DNA of 64,000 bases from Anaerobacillus alkalilacustris (GCF_001866005.1 NZ_MLQR01000001.1:517978-581977), one strand, 5' to 3'. Shown: positions 26,675 through 36,001, counted from the first letter of the stretch. Translations and numbers: made by a program. Notes: generated by a model from the letters alone, not told the origin.

Positions 26675-26763
26675 TTTATCAGTTCTTGTGAAAGGAAGAA
26701 CAGGATTATTCATCAGTAATATATTTAAAAATAAACTTAAAACATCTAATGAGGAGGATTCAA

Positions 26764-27753
26764 ATGAATAAGAAAACAAAGATTATTAGTTTAAGTTTAG
26801 TGGTTATCGCAGTATTAGGAATCTTTATTTATCAGTATATGACTAGAATCGAAGTAAGGGAGGTTGACTTCTCGGTGCAAGAAGCAAAAATTAGTGAATA
26901 TGCAAATCCAAATGCTTTTGTAACAGCAGAACAACTAAAAACGATGTTGGATGATACTTCGAAAGATGTTGTCGTGATTGGAACGATGGATGCAAGAGGT
27001 GGAGCAATTCCAGGTTCATTCCAAGTGTGGCGTCCTGATTATTCAGGAACAGATGTGTATGCATTTGGTGGCATGGCAAACACGAAAGAAGAAATGGAAC
27101 GGTTGTTCAGTCAGCTTGGGATCACTCCAGAAACAACAATTGTTACGTATGCAGCCAACGATCAACACGATTCAGCTCGAGTATTTTGGCAAGCTAAAAT
27201 GCTTGGACACGAAGATGTACGTCTTTTAGACGGTGGAATAAATGTTTGGATTGGCGCAGGTTATGAAACAGGGGATCCACTTAATATTGGCGATCGTCCT
27301 GAAACAAATTACGAAGCTCCTGATTTTAATGAAGCTGGATTTAATGCAACATTGGATGTTGTTGCAGGCGCTGTAAACAACGATGATTACATCATTCTTG
27401 ATACAAGGTCTGAAAGTGAGGAAGATGGTAGCAGAACCTTAAGTGGTGCATTCGGCCCTGGGAAAATTAAAGGATCTTTGTTCATTGAATATTCGAAAGC
27501 AACAACGGAAGAAGGAACAATTAAACCACGAGCAGAGTTAGAAGAATTGTATGCAGACGTTCTTGCTTCTGAAAAAACAGCGATTTCTTACTGTCAGTCT
27601 GGCGTTCGTTCTGCATACACTTGGCTCATTTTAACGGAAGTTCTTGGTTATGAGGATGCTTTAAACTATGATGGATCATGGATTGAGTGGTCTTATGAAG
27701 TATACGAAAATGAAAACGATGAGATCATTCAGTTAACAGAAAATACTAATTAA
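26764..27753 (+). CDS. Membrane-anchored tandem rhodanese (YnjE-like sulfurtransferase)
   Basis: A 329-residue protein with an N-terminal membrane anchor (about 5-26, IISLSLVVIAVLGIFIYQY) and two rhodanese domains outside the membrane. The first (about 55-185) lacks a catalytic cysteine: the loop reads VTYAANDQHDSAR. The second (about 200-315) has the active loop YCQSGVRS with Cys277, as in thiosulfate sulfurtransferases. It would transfer sulfane sulfur, from thiosulfate or a persulfide, on the outer face of the membrane. The start is ATG 26764 because GAGGAGG lies seven bases before it. E. coli YnjE is the closest functional analogue by context: rhodanese, TVP38, YnjBCD and YnjF genes group in both. 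Confidence 0.87.
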   Translation: MNKKTKIISLSLVVIAVLGIFIYQYMTRIEVREVDFSVQEAKISEYANPNAFVTAEQLKTMLDDTSKDVVVIGTMDARGGAIPGSFQVWRPDYSGTDVYAFGGMANTKEEMERLFSQLGITPETTIVTYAANDQHDSARVFWQAKMLGHEDVRLLDGGINVWIGAGYETGDPLNIGDRPETNYEAPDFNEAGFNATLDVVAGAVNNDDYIILDTRSESEEDGSRTLSGAFGPGKIKGSLFIEYSKATTEEGTIKPRAELEELYADVLASEKTAISYCQSGVRSAYTWLILTEVLGYEDALNYDGSWIEWSYEVYENENDEIIQLTENTN

Positions 27754-27769
27754 TAGGGAAGTGAGTTTA

Positions 27770-28471
27770 ATGAGCGAAAAAAAACCCGGCTCTGCTATAA
27801 AAGTAATCTTATTAGTTGCTGCGATCGCACTTGTTTTTGGTGTCGCATGGCAAACAGGGGTTATTGATAGATTAAAAGATGTAGAGGCTATGCAAAACTT
27901 TATTGCTGGATTTGGTATTTGGGGTTACTTGATCTTTATTCTAGTTTTTATCGGAGTTGCTGTCTTTATGCTTCCGGCAGCAGTGTTAACAATCGTTGCA
28001 GGAATTACCTTTGGTCCAGTGCTTGGCGGAATTCTTTCTCTAATCGGCGCAACAATTGGTGCTGCAGCAGCTTTCCTCATAGCTAAATATGTTGCAAGAG
28101 ACATGATTGTTAAGAAATTTGAAGGAAATCCGATATTTGACAAAGTCGATAAAGGTGTTGAGAAGAACGGAATTAGTTTTTTAATCTTAACGAGATTAGT
28201 CCCTGTGTTTCCTTATAACGTCCAAAACTATGCATACGGTCTTACGAGTCTCAACTTTTTAAAATATACAGGAGTTTCTTTAATCACAATGGCACCAGGA
28301 GCATTTATCTATGCATATATGGCTGGCCAGATTGTTAGAGAGGGAATTTCAATGAAGCTACTTCTTCAATTTGCTGTAGCTGGAGTGATTCTTTTCTTAG
28401 TTTCCTTAATTCCTAAATATATAGCAAAAAGAAAAGGAATTAATATGGATGAGTTCAAACAAACACCATAA
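27770..28471 (+). CDS. TVP38/TMEM64 (DedA-superfamily) membrane protein, YdjX/YdjZ-like
   Basis: A 233-residue integral membrane protein with five to six hydrophobic segments. The family signature GITFGPVLGGILSLIGATIG, then AAAFLIAKYVARD and LTRLVPVFPYNVQNYAYGLT, is complete. The family is related to DedA proteins, some of which flip lipids across the membrane. It follows the rhodanese gene by 16 bases and has a terminator immediately after it, so the first transcription unit of this cluster runs from the flavoprotein to here. E. coli ydjX and ydjZ, in the ydjXYZ-ynjABCDEF locus, are the same family. RBS AGGGA precedes the chosen ATG. Confidence 0.88.
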   Translation: MSEKKPGSAIKVILLVAAIALVFGVAWQTGVIDRLKDVEAMQNFIAGFGIWGYLIFILVFIGVAVFMLPAAVLTIVAGITFGPVLGGILSLIGATIGAAAAFLIAKYVARDMIVKKFEGNPIFDKVDKGVEKNGISFLILTRLVPVFPYNVQNYAYGLTSLNFLKYTGVSLITMAPGAFIYAYMAGQIVREGISMKLLLQFAVAGVILFLVSLIPKYIAKRKGINMDEFKQTP

Positions 28472-28491
28472 TTAGTGAAGCAACACCGACG

Positions 28492-28520
28492 GGCGCTCAT
28501 GTGTTCATGAGCGCCTTTTC
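28492..28520 (+). terminator. Terminator after the TVP38 gene
   Basis: GGCGCTCATG-TGTT-CATGAGCGCC, a perfect 10-bp stem with a 4-base loop, followed by TTTTC. Confidence 0.85.
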
Positions 28521-28540
28521 TAAAAAGATAAGTTTGAATT

Positions 28541-28860
28541 TGGAAAGCTGTCTAGCTCCAGAGCCTACGAGCACGATCACTTCAGTCAAGCAACGAACTT
28601 CAATTACTGCGTGAAAATCCTTCATTGCTTTCCTTCATGTAGCTTTGCTCCTGCGGTTACTCGTCGCACAAAACACTGCTTCGAGGAAGCTTTACTAGAG
28701 GCTATGCTAGAAGACGCAGAAAGTACGTAGAAAGCCAAAGAGGGGCTTATGACAAAGGCCTTTCATTGCCTTTTGCTCGTGACTAAGGCGCTTGCTCATT
28801 TCTTGAAAAGAGGTAGAAATCTCATGTTGAGCGTGTTTTGAGACGCTTTGCGCTTTTTAC
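28541..28860. repeat. Bacillaceae-type intergenic repeat, copy B
   Basis: It starts TGGAAAGCTGTCTAGCTCCA and ends GACGCTTTGCGCTTTTT. It shares its ends and the CGATCACTTCAGTCAAG block with copy A but is longer internally. It separates the oxidoreductase-rhodanese unit from the transporter unit. Confidence 0.75.
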
Positions 28861-28897
28861 ATTTATCCCACTCTTAAGGTCCGATAAGTTGAACTAA

Positions 28898-28934
28898 CAA
28901 TCGGTGGGGGATGGAGGAAAACCCCCACTGATTG
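28898..28934. repeat. Strong hairpin, probable intergenic element remnant
   Basis: CAATCGGTGGGGG pairs with CCCCCACTGATTG (13 bp, one G-U) around an 11-base loop. There is no U-tract. It may be the end of a small mobile repeat. Nothing else recognisable lies between it and 29151; an open frame on the opposite strand across it is not supported. Confidence 0.5.
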
Positions 28935-29151
28935 AAGTTTAGCTTTATGGAGATTCTGTGAAGAAAGTTGAAGTTGGACATGTTTCTACGAAACTTTAAA
29001 TAATATTTTGTATGGTAACTGTAAGGGGTTTTTCGCAATAAAAAGCTCCTAAGTTGTTTCATGGTTTATACCCATGGGGCAAGTAATTCGCAAAGATTTA
29101 AAATAATTTAGTTTGTTTTTTAAATTGAAATTTTGGGAGAGTGATTTAGTT

Positions 29152-30366
29152 GTGAGAAAAATTTTTTTGTCCATGTTAATGTCAGCAAGCCTCCTGGTTG
29201 GCTGTAATTCAAATGAAGGAAAGGAAGGAGTGAATTCGGCAGAAATCTTACAAACTGATTGGGATGAACTTGTCGAAATGGCGGAGGGCGCTGAAGTAGG
29301 AATGTATATGTGGGGCGGTGATCAAGGTGTAAATCAATACATCGATGATTACGTCGTGCCGAAGTTGAAAGAGAACTACGATATTACGTTAAATCGTTAT
29401 CCGATGGATATTCAAGATATTCTTTCAAAGTTGATGACAGAAAAACAAGCAGGACGACAAAGTGGGACAGTTGATATTATCTGGATTAACGGCGAAAATT
29501 TTAGAAATGCAAAGAATAATGAACTTTTATTTGGATCATTTGCGCAACAACTTCCGAACTTACAGATGTATATCGGTGAAGAACTTCCATATGTTCACTA
29601 CGATATGGGGACTCAGATTGAAGGTTATCAAGCTCCGTGGGGCAATGTTCAATTCGTTTTGAATTATAATACCGATTTGGTTGATGAACCACCACAATCA
29701 ATAGCAGAACTTACGGAATGGGTGAAGAGAAATCCAGGTAAATTTACGTATCCAAATGTAACAGACTTTACTGGTAATGCATTTGTTCGCCACTTTTTAT
29801 ATAACGTAGTAGAGGAATCGCAGATGCTCGAGAGCTATAATGAATCTTGGCTTGAGATAAGTGGAGAGGAAGTTTGGGAGACGTTGCGTTCTTTTAAAGA
29901 ATTTTTATGGAGAAATGGTAATACTTACCCTGAGACACTTGCGCAACTTGACCAATTATATGCAAAAGGTGAGGTAGCATTTACGATGGGATTTAATGAA
30001 CATAGAACTAAGAGTTTAATAGAGGACGGGGTTTTCCCTGATTCTACTAAAACATTGGTTCTCTCACCTGGGTCTATTAGTAACACTCACTATTTAAGTA
30101 TTCCATTTAACAGTTCAGAACCGGCAGCGGCAATGGTTGCGATTAATTTTATGCTTTCACCAGAAGCGCAGATTAAAAAAATGGACTCTGCAATGTGGGG
30201 AGAAGGAACAGTCATCGACCTTTCTAGGTTAACAGATGAACAGCGTGATGAAGTAAATAAAGTATTAGGCCCTTCGAGCATTTCAAACGATGATATCCTT
30301 GCAGAATTAGATTCTAGGTACCATGACTGGATCCTCAGAAAATGGGAATATGAAGTTGTCCAGTAG
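29152..30366 (+). CDS. YnjB-like ABC transporter substrate-binding lipoprotein
   Basis: A 404-residue extracellular binding protein with a lipoprotein signal (lipobox LVGC, Cys at about residue 18). The segment YMWGGDQGVNQYIDDYVVPK, the stretch VDIIWINGENFRNAK and the later FVLNYNTD are characteristic of the YnjB family (COG4134), which is distinct from ordinary sugar-binding proteins. The start is GTG 29152 with GGGAGAG ten bases upstream; an earlier in-frame TTG lacks both a ribosome site and a signal-peptide context. The ligand of YnjBCD transporters has not been established to my knowledge. The gene overlaps the following permease gene. Confidence 0.85.
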   Translation: MRKIFLSMLMSASLLVGCNSNEGKEGVNSAEILQTDWDELVEMAEGAEVGMYMWGGDQGVNQYIDDYVVPKLKENYDITLNRYPMDIQDILSKLMTEKQAGRQSGTVDIIWINGENFRNAKNNELLFGSFAQQLPNLQMYIGEELPYVHYDMGTQIEGYQAPWGNVQFVLNYNTDLVDEPPQSIAELTEWVKRNPGKFTYPNVTDFTGNAFVRHFLYNVVEESQMLESYNESWLEISGEEVWETLRSFKEFLWRNGNTYPETLAQLDQLYAKGEVAFTMGFNEHRTKSLIEDGVFPDSTKTLVLSPGSISNTHYLSIPFNSSEPAAAMVAINFMLSPEAQIKKMDSAMWGEGTVIDLSRLTDEQRDEVNKVLGPSSISNDDILAELDSRYHDWILRKWEYEVVQ

Positions 30367-31234
30367 CATAAAAAGGTCACTAAAGCCTTATCTTTATTTA
30401 CTTCCGATGTTGGTTATTATTGCTGTATTTTTAGGTAATGGGCTTTACAGAGCCGTGACAGAAAGCTTAGTCATGACTGGAGATGAACCTGTATTTGCAA
30501 ATTACCAACGTCTTTGGCAAGATCAAACATTTTTAAGCGGCCTTGCGATGAGTCTCTGGGTCGCTTTTATTTCAACGTTCATTGCATTAATCATTGGACT
30601 CTGTTTTACACGGGCAATGTTTCGCTTATTTAAAAGAGACGAGTGGAAGTTAATCGCATGGTTTCCGATGTTGATTCCTCATTTTGTTGCAGCGTATATT
30701 GTTTTTCTATTTTTTGCGCCAAGTGGCTGGTTTTCATCGTTGGCTTATCAAATAGGGTGGATCAATAATATGAGTCAGTTCCCTATTTTCGTCAATGACC
30801 CTTATTATATTGGTGTAATCTTAACGTATATTTGGAAGGAGATTCCGTTCGTCGTTTTAATGCTCTTGCCTGTTTATCAAGAAATTGATTTTCGGTTTGA
30901 AGAAGTAAGCAGAACACTAGGTGGCAATGGCTGGGCTGTATTTAAATCGGTGGAGTTGCCGTGGATTTGGCCTATATCACTTGAAATATTTTTAATTTTA
31001 TTTGTATTTGTTTTAGGTGCCTTTGAAGTACCGGCCTTACTTGGCGTGACTTTCCCAAAAATGATTCCAGTACTAGCTTACGACTGGTTCTACCAAGCTG
31101 CTTGGATCAATCGACCGTTAGCACAAACAATCATGGTTAGCTTATCGATTGCAGCGCTTATTTCAGCGTTTTTGATTATGTCGGTTTCTCTTAAATGGAG
31201 TCAAAAATGGGCGTTCAGAAGGGAGGAAGAGTGA
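30350..31234 (+). CDS. YnjC-like ABC transporter permease, first half
   Basis: A 294-residue membrane protein with six predicted helices, starting KPYLYLLPMLVIIAVFLGNG. In E. coli YnjC is one long polypeptide with two permease halves; here the halves are separate genes. The ATPase-contact loop region is FEEVSRTLGGNGWAVFKSVE. The start is uncertain: ATG 30350 and ATG 30323 are both possible, both overlap the preceding gene and neither has a strong ribosome site, so coupling is likely. It pairs with the permease at 31231. Confidence 0.85.
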   Translation: MKLSSSIKRSLKPYLYLLPMLVIIAVFLGNGLYRAVTESLVMTGDEPVFANYQRLWQDQTFLSGLAMSLWVAFISTFIALIIGLCFTRAMFRLFKRDEWKLIAWFPMLIPHFVAAYIVFLFFAPSGWFSSLAYQIGWINNMSQFPIFVNDPYYIGVILTYIWKEIPFVVLMLLPVYQEIDFRFEEVSRTLGGNGWAVFKSVELPWIWPISLEIFLILFVFVLGAFEVPALLGVTFPKMIPVLAYDWFYQAAWINRPLAQTIMVSLSIAALISAFLIMSVSLKWSQKWAFRREEE

Positions 31235-32034
31235 CAGTGCGAGGTAAAAAGACGTGGAAAATACTGTTACTCGTTTTTAGCTTCCTTCTGTTTGTTGCGC
31301 CATTACTATATATGTTTTTAAAAAGTGTTAGTTATGGCTGGACATGGCCGAATTGGAGGCCGGATAGTTTAAATTTTCGGGCTTGGGAAGTCATTTTCCG
31401 TGATCCGAGTTTGATTATAGCTTTAAAAATGACGATTTGTGTTGGCGTAGCTGTTGTGCTTCTTAATTTTTTTATTGCAGTTCCAGCAGCGATATCGTTA
31501 AGCCGTTGCAATTTCAAAGGCAAAACAATAATCGAAGCGATAGTGATGTTGCCGATATTAATTCCAGTTTTAGCCATCGCGATGGGGATGCATTTATCAA
31601 TGATTAAATTAGGGTTAGCTGATCAGATGATTGGTGTGATTTTAATCCATTTGATGCCGACACTTCCATACGCTGTCCGCGTTTTAAAAGCCGGATTTGA
31701 CCGGTTAGGAACGAATTGGGAAGAGCAAGCGCTAGTGTTAGGAATCAAACGCCGGAAAATTTTTTGGACGGTAACATTACCACTGATGCTACCTAGCTTA
31801 AGAAGTATGGCTATCCTTGTTTTTGTGATTTCATTAAGTCAGTATGTGTTAACAGCGATTATTGGTGGTGGGAAAGTCCTCACCTTACCAATGTTATATT
31901 ATCCTTTTTTTAAAAGTTCTGACGAAGCGGTTGTTGCTGGATTTTCTGTGTTATTTTCAATCTTACCTATCCTTTTTTTACTATGTTTTGAAGCATTTGT
32001 CTGCTGTTATTTACTCGTGTTGAAACGACCATAA
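31231..32034 (+). CDS. YnjC-like ABC transporter permease, second half
   Basis: A 267-residue permease with six helices and the contact loop EEQALVLGIKRRKIFWTVTLP. GTG 31231 is chosen because it overlaps the previous stop (GTGA) and follows GGGAGG at 31221-31226. GTG 31237 is an alternative with more usual spacing, while the upstream ATG 31195 has no SD. Its gene ends five bases before the ATPase gene's ribosome binding site, so all the transporter genes are coupled. Confidence 0.85.
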   Translation: MTVRGKKTWKILLLVFSFLLFVAPLLYMFLKSVSYGWTWPNWRPDSLNFRAWEVIFRDPSLIIALKMTICVGVAVVLLNFFIAVPAAISLSRCNFKGKTIIEAIVMLPILIPVLAIAMGMHLSMIKLGLADQMIGVILIHLMPTLPYAVRVLKAGFDRLGTNWEEQALVLGIKRRKIFWTVTLPLMLPSLRSMAILVFVISLSQYVLTAIIGGGKVLTLPMLYYPFFKSSDEAVVAGFSVLFSILPILFLLCFEAFVCCYLLVLKRP

Positions 32035-32048
32035 GAGAGGTGACATAC

Positions 32049-33020
32049 ATGCTAATGAAAGTAAAACGGTTAACGAAAACCTATCATGGTCAGAAAGTTC
32101 TTTCAGATTTAAGTTTTGCAGTGGCAAAAGGGGAATTGATTAGTTTAGTGGGGCCTTCAGGTTGTGGCAAGTCTACGCTACTTAGATGTCTAGCGGGGTT
32201 ATCGAGCGGTACTTCTGGAACGATCGAGCTGAACGGTGAGGATATTACTAATCGTTCGACGGAAAAAAGGCCCATAGTGATGATGTTTCAGCAGCCATTA
32301 CTTTTTCCTCATTTAACAATTTTGCAAAATGTAACGTATGGTTTAAAGTATCAAAAACCTAAAGTGAAAAAAAGTGAACGAATTGAACGTGGTTTGGGAA
32401 TTTTAGAAAAGGTTGAGATCGCTTCTTTGGCACACCGCTATCCGAATGAGATTTCAGGAGGACAGCAGCAGCGTGTCTCATTAGCAAGGGCGTTAATCTT
32501 AAATCCAGCTTTACTATTGTTGGATGAACCTTTTAGTAGCCTTGATCCGCCCCTTCGAACTTCACTCCGTAAGTGGGTCAGAGAATTCTTAAAGAAAGAA
32601 GGCGTTACGGCATTATTTGTCACTCATGATCGCGAAGAAGCGATGGTCATCGGTGATCGAATTGCTGTGATGAAGGATGGTACATTCCAACAGTTTGCAA
32701 CACCTGAAGAAGTTTATTCACAACCTGAAAATGCGACCGTTGCTGGATTATTCTCAGAAGGTCTTTACAATAATAGGAAATTTATCCAGGCAAATAAACT
32801 GAAGCTTACTACCGTTAACAAACTGCTACCAGCAGATAATGAAAGACTATCGGCAGTTGTGGAGCATAAAGTTATGAAATATGGCTATCCTTTTTTCCGA
32901 GTGTCGATTCCTTCGATCAAGCAAACTGTTGTCATTCAATCAAACCAAAGTTTTCAGGAAAATGAAGCGGTCGATGTGTATTATAAAATATCAGATGTAT
33001 CGTTGATTACGAATCTATAG
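32049..33020 (+). CDS. YnjD-like ABC transporter ATPase
   Basis: A 323-residue ATP-binding subunit with Walker A GPSGCGKST, signature SGGQQQRVSLARAL, Walker B LLLLDEPF and the switch His in FVTHDREEAM. A C-terminal domain of about 90 residues follows the nucleotide-binding domain, as in other regulated import ATPases. The start is ATG 32049, eight bases after AGAGAGG. It completes a full importer with the two upstream permeases and the lipoprotein. Unlike the three sugar importers in this window, this one has its own ATPase, consistent with a dedicated non-sugar substrate. Confidence 0.92.
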   Translation: MLMKVKRLTKTYHGQKVLSDLSFAVAKGELISLVGPSGCGKSTLLRCLAGLSSGTSGTIELNGEDITNRSTEKRPIVMMFQQPLLFPHLTILQNVTYGLKYQKPKVKKSERIERGLGILEKVEIASLAHRYPNEISGGQQQRVSLARALILNPALLLLDEPFSSLDPPLRTSLRKWVREFLKKEGVTALFVTHDREEAMVIGDRIAVMKDGTFQQFATPEEVYSQPENATVAGLFSEGLYNNRKFIQANKLKLTTVNKLLPADNERLSAVVEHKVMKYGYPFFRVSIPSIKQTVVIQSNQSFQENEAVDVYYKISDVSLITNL

Positions 33021-33092
33021 ATACGCAACTGGAAAATAGTTCGAGTAAGGTAAGGAGAATGTTTTCTTCTTAAAAAATAACAGGAGGTGTCA

Positions 33093-33677
33093 ATGATGCT
33101 TGATACGAAAGCTCGCCACTTAGTGCAGCCTATGGTTGACAGTGTTGCTAATGTTTTACTAAAAGCTGGCTTAACTGCAAATCAAGTCACCTGTATTGCT
33201 TTTTTCATTGGTATTTCATCAGGTGTTTTCATTTATTTTGACCAACCAATATGGGCATTAGTAGTATTGTGGTTATCTGGATTTTTAGATGTGGTAGACG
33301 GTACGATGGCCAGGAAAACAACATCAACGCCATTTGGAACGGTTCTCGATGTTAGTTTTGACAGGCTCGTCGAAATTAGTGTCTTGCTCGGCTTAGCGTT
33401 CCGCTATCCAGATACGATGTGGGTGCTCCTCTTGCTTAGTGTTTCTATTATTTATTGTATGACGATCTTCTTAACTGTTGGAGCAGTTTCAGAGAAAAAA
33501 GGCATTAAGACTTTTTATTATCAACCTGGTATGGCAGAACGAACAGAAGGATTTATTTTTTTCTCATTAATGATTATTTTCTCAAACTATTTAATCTATG
33601 TAGCACTCATCTTCCTAGCCGTACAAATTTTCACTTCAGTCCAACGCTTAAATGAAGCTAGAAAAATTTTAACTTAA
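33093..33677 (+). CDS. CDP-alcohol phosphatidyltransferase family protein (YnjF-like)
   Basis: A 194-residue membrane enzyme. The diagnostic motif DG(x)2AR(x)8G(x)3D(x)3D is complete in DGTMARKTTSTPFG followed by TVLDVSFD. About five to six membrane helices surround it. These enzymes join a CDP-activated lipid or alcohol to a second alcohol to make phospholipids or related diesters. ATG 33093 or 33096 follows AGGAGGTG at 33082. The same family (YnjF) lies at the end of the E. coli ynj cluster, so a lipid-linked step may belong to this system. The actual alcohol acceptor is unknown. Confidence 0.9.
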   Translation: MMLDTKARHLVQPMVDSVANVLLKAGLTANQVTCIAFFIGISSGVFIYFDQPIWALVVLWLSGFLDVVDGTMARKTTSTPFGTVLDVSFDRLVEISVLLGLAFRYPDTMWVLLLLSVSIIYCMTIFLTVGAVSEKKGIKTFYYQPGMAERTEGFIFFSLMIIFSNYLIYVALIFLAVQIFTSVQRLNEARKILT

Positions 33678-33703
33678 GAATGGTGCCTGGAGTGTAGAAA
33701 TTA

Positions 33704-33747
33704 ATGACACAATTTTTCGTTAAAGTGAGGAGATGTGTCGCTTTTTT
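33704..33747 (+). repeat. Terminator-like hairpin repeat, copy R2
   Basis: GACACA...TGTGTC stem with loop TTTTTCGTTAAAGTGAGG, followed by GCTTTTTT. It lies 27 bases after the CDP-alcohol transferase gene and may terminate it. Confidence 0.6.
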
Positions 33748-33800
33748 AGTAGAGCATTACCGAAGGAATCCTAGGTAGCATGAACTATTCATATGTGTAC

Positions 33801-33848
33801 AACGACGTAGTTTTTCGTAATAGAGCGAGGAATTATGTCGTTTTTTAT
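33801..33848 (+). repeat. Terminator-like hairpin repeat, copy R3
   Basis: AACGACGTAG...AATTATGTCGTT with TTTTTCGTAATAGAGCGAGG in the loop, then TTTTTATTT. It is a second copy only 97 bases after R2, which argues for a repeat family rather than an ordinary terminator. Bases 33849-34078 hold no gene. Confidence 0.6.
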
Positions 33849-34078
33849 TTATGTTGTTAAGACTCTTGTTGTTTAGGCTCTATAAAACATAGAAGTATGT
33901 AATGATAAAACATTATATGAGATCGCGCTAATCATAGGTATTGTATTTTCTTTTTTTACATTTGTCGAAAATGCCCGACTATTGGATTGTTTTCTTGTTT
34001 TGGGTCGATAATGTTCTCTATTCAATGTATAATAGTATAGGTGCTTGATAATAGATCTTATTAAGGGAGGATGAATGT

Positions 34079-34468
34079 ATGATGGAATGGGCGTTAGCTA
34101 TTTTGTTTGGTGCAGCAGTGTTGTTGCTCGTTTTATCTTTTTATAATAATAAACAAGTACGGAAGGCTGAGGAAAGAGGCATTGAACAGTTTTCTATTAC
34201 TATTATGAAAGAAGTGCAACAATTAGAGAAGCAAATTCGAAAGGTCGAACTTGATACAGAAATAATAAAGAAAGAAACAGGGATTCAGGTAAGTTTTTCA
34301 TCTGAACACCGCCTATTGCAAGAAGTTCTTGATTTATATAAATCAGGCTATTCAATAGAAGGAATTGCTGCTGAAAAAAAGGTAACAGAGAATGAAATAA
34401 CACTATTACTTGCTCCTTTTATGGAAACAACAAAAAAAGAAAGGAGAAGTGTTGCAAATGGCAGCTAA
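34079..34468 (+). CDS. Small membrane-anchored coiled-coil protein with HTH-like C terminus (SwrB/DUF6115-like)
   Basis: A 129-residue protein. An N-terminal membrane helix (about 3-22, WALAILFGAAVLLLVLSFY) is followed by a charged coiled coil (about 25-72) and a C-terminal segment (LLQEVLDLYKSGYSIEGIAA, then ENEITLLL) that resembles the helix-turn-helix-like end of SwrB/DUF6115 proteins. ATG follows GGGAGG by eight bases. The next gene overlaps it by 11 bases, so the pair is co-translated. The function is unknown to me; similarity to SwrB is by layout and the C-terminal motif only. Confidence 0.6.
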   Translation: MMEWALAILFGAAVLLLVLSFYNNKQVRKAEERGIEQFSITIMKEVQQLEKQIRKVELDTEIIKKETGIQVSFSSEHRLLQEVLDLYKSGYSIEGIAAEKKVTENEITLLLAPFMETTKKERRSVANGS

Positions 34469-35021
34469 ATTAGTTCAAAGCTTTGCAAGTGGACTTTTGG
34501 TCGCGACAACTGTAGTAAGTGCAGTTTATTTCTTTGGGCCTACGGAAGTGATTAGTAAACAGACTGATGAGACACCAACTGTTGAGGAAATGAAAGTTTT
34601 ACTAAACTCCGAAGGGTATGTAGTAACGACTGAAGAAGAGATAAATAGCATGATTCCTAATGATGAAATCCAAACTGATGATGAGATGAAAAGCATACTT
34701 ATTTCCAGTGGGTATGTGGTCAAAACTGAAGAAGAATGGCAGGAGCAGCTTGAAGCTATTAAAGAGCTGGAAAAAGATAATCAGAAGCTGAGAGAAAGTG
34801 CGGATGAAAAAGTTGTTTATCGAACAATGCTAACTGTAGTTTCAGGGATGACAAGTATCGATGTTGGGCAAGCGTTAGTACGTGCAAACATTATTGATAG
34901 AGCTATGGACTTAGTTAACGAGGTAGAAAAACGTGGCGTAGCCAATTCATTACGTCCAGGGACTTTTGAAATAGATAGTAATATGAATATCGATGAAATT
35001 ATTAGAACGGTTTTTAAATAA
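34458..35021 (+). CDS. YceG/MltG-like small protein with an internal tandem repeat
   Basis: A 187-residue protein with an N-terminal membrane helix (about 8-27) and a C-terminal YceG/MltG-like segment (GMTSIDVGQALVRANIIDRA, then SLRPGTFEIDSNMNIDEII). It is too short to hold the full transglycosylase domain. Between them is a duplicated unit of about 31 residues: VEEMKVLLNSEGYVVTTEEE, then DDEMKSILISSGYVVKTEEE. ATG 34458 is chosen; TTG 34452 is better spaced from AAGGAG and also possible. The gene overlaps the upstream coiled-coil gene. A role at the cell envelope is plausible, but the substrate is unknown. Confidence 0.65.
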   Translation: MAAKLVQSFASGLLVATTVVSAVYFFGPTEVISKQTDETPTVEEMKVLLNSEGYVVTTEEEINSMIPNDEIQTDDEMKSILISSGYVVKTEEEWQEQLEAIKELEKDNQKLRESADEKVVYRTMLTVVSGMTSIDVGQALVRANIIDRAMDLVNEVEKRGVANSLRPGTFEIDSNMNIDEIIRTVFK

Positions 35022-35031
35022 TCATATTCAA

Positions 35032-35061
35032 AAATGCAACCTGTTTGGGTTGCATTTTTTT
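35032..35061 (+). terminator. Terminator after the YceG-like gene
   Basis: AAATGCAACC pairs perfectly with GGTTGCATTT (10 bp, 6-base loop), followed by TTTTTTG. The decayed deoC sequence begins directly after it. Confidence 0.85.
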
Positions 35062-35862
<801 letters not shown>

Positions 35863-36001
35863 ATAAATTCGCCAATTAAGGAATGACCGTAATTGACGGA
35901 TTTTCATTATACTTCAAAAGTGACCAAGAGAACTTAAAAGATCCTTATATCTTTCCTTAGAAGAATGAATAACAAAAAAGGACGTGAAGAACTACGTTTG
36001 A

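Noticed and set aside
28874-29062. 62-codon minus-strand frame
   Set aside because: It crosses the 13-bp hairpin at 28898 and has no start signal or family match.
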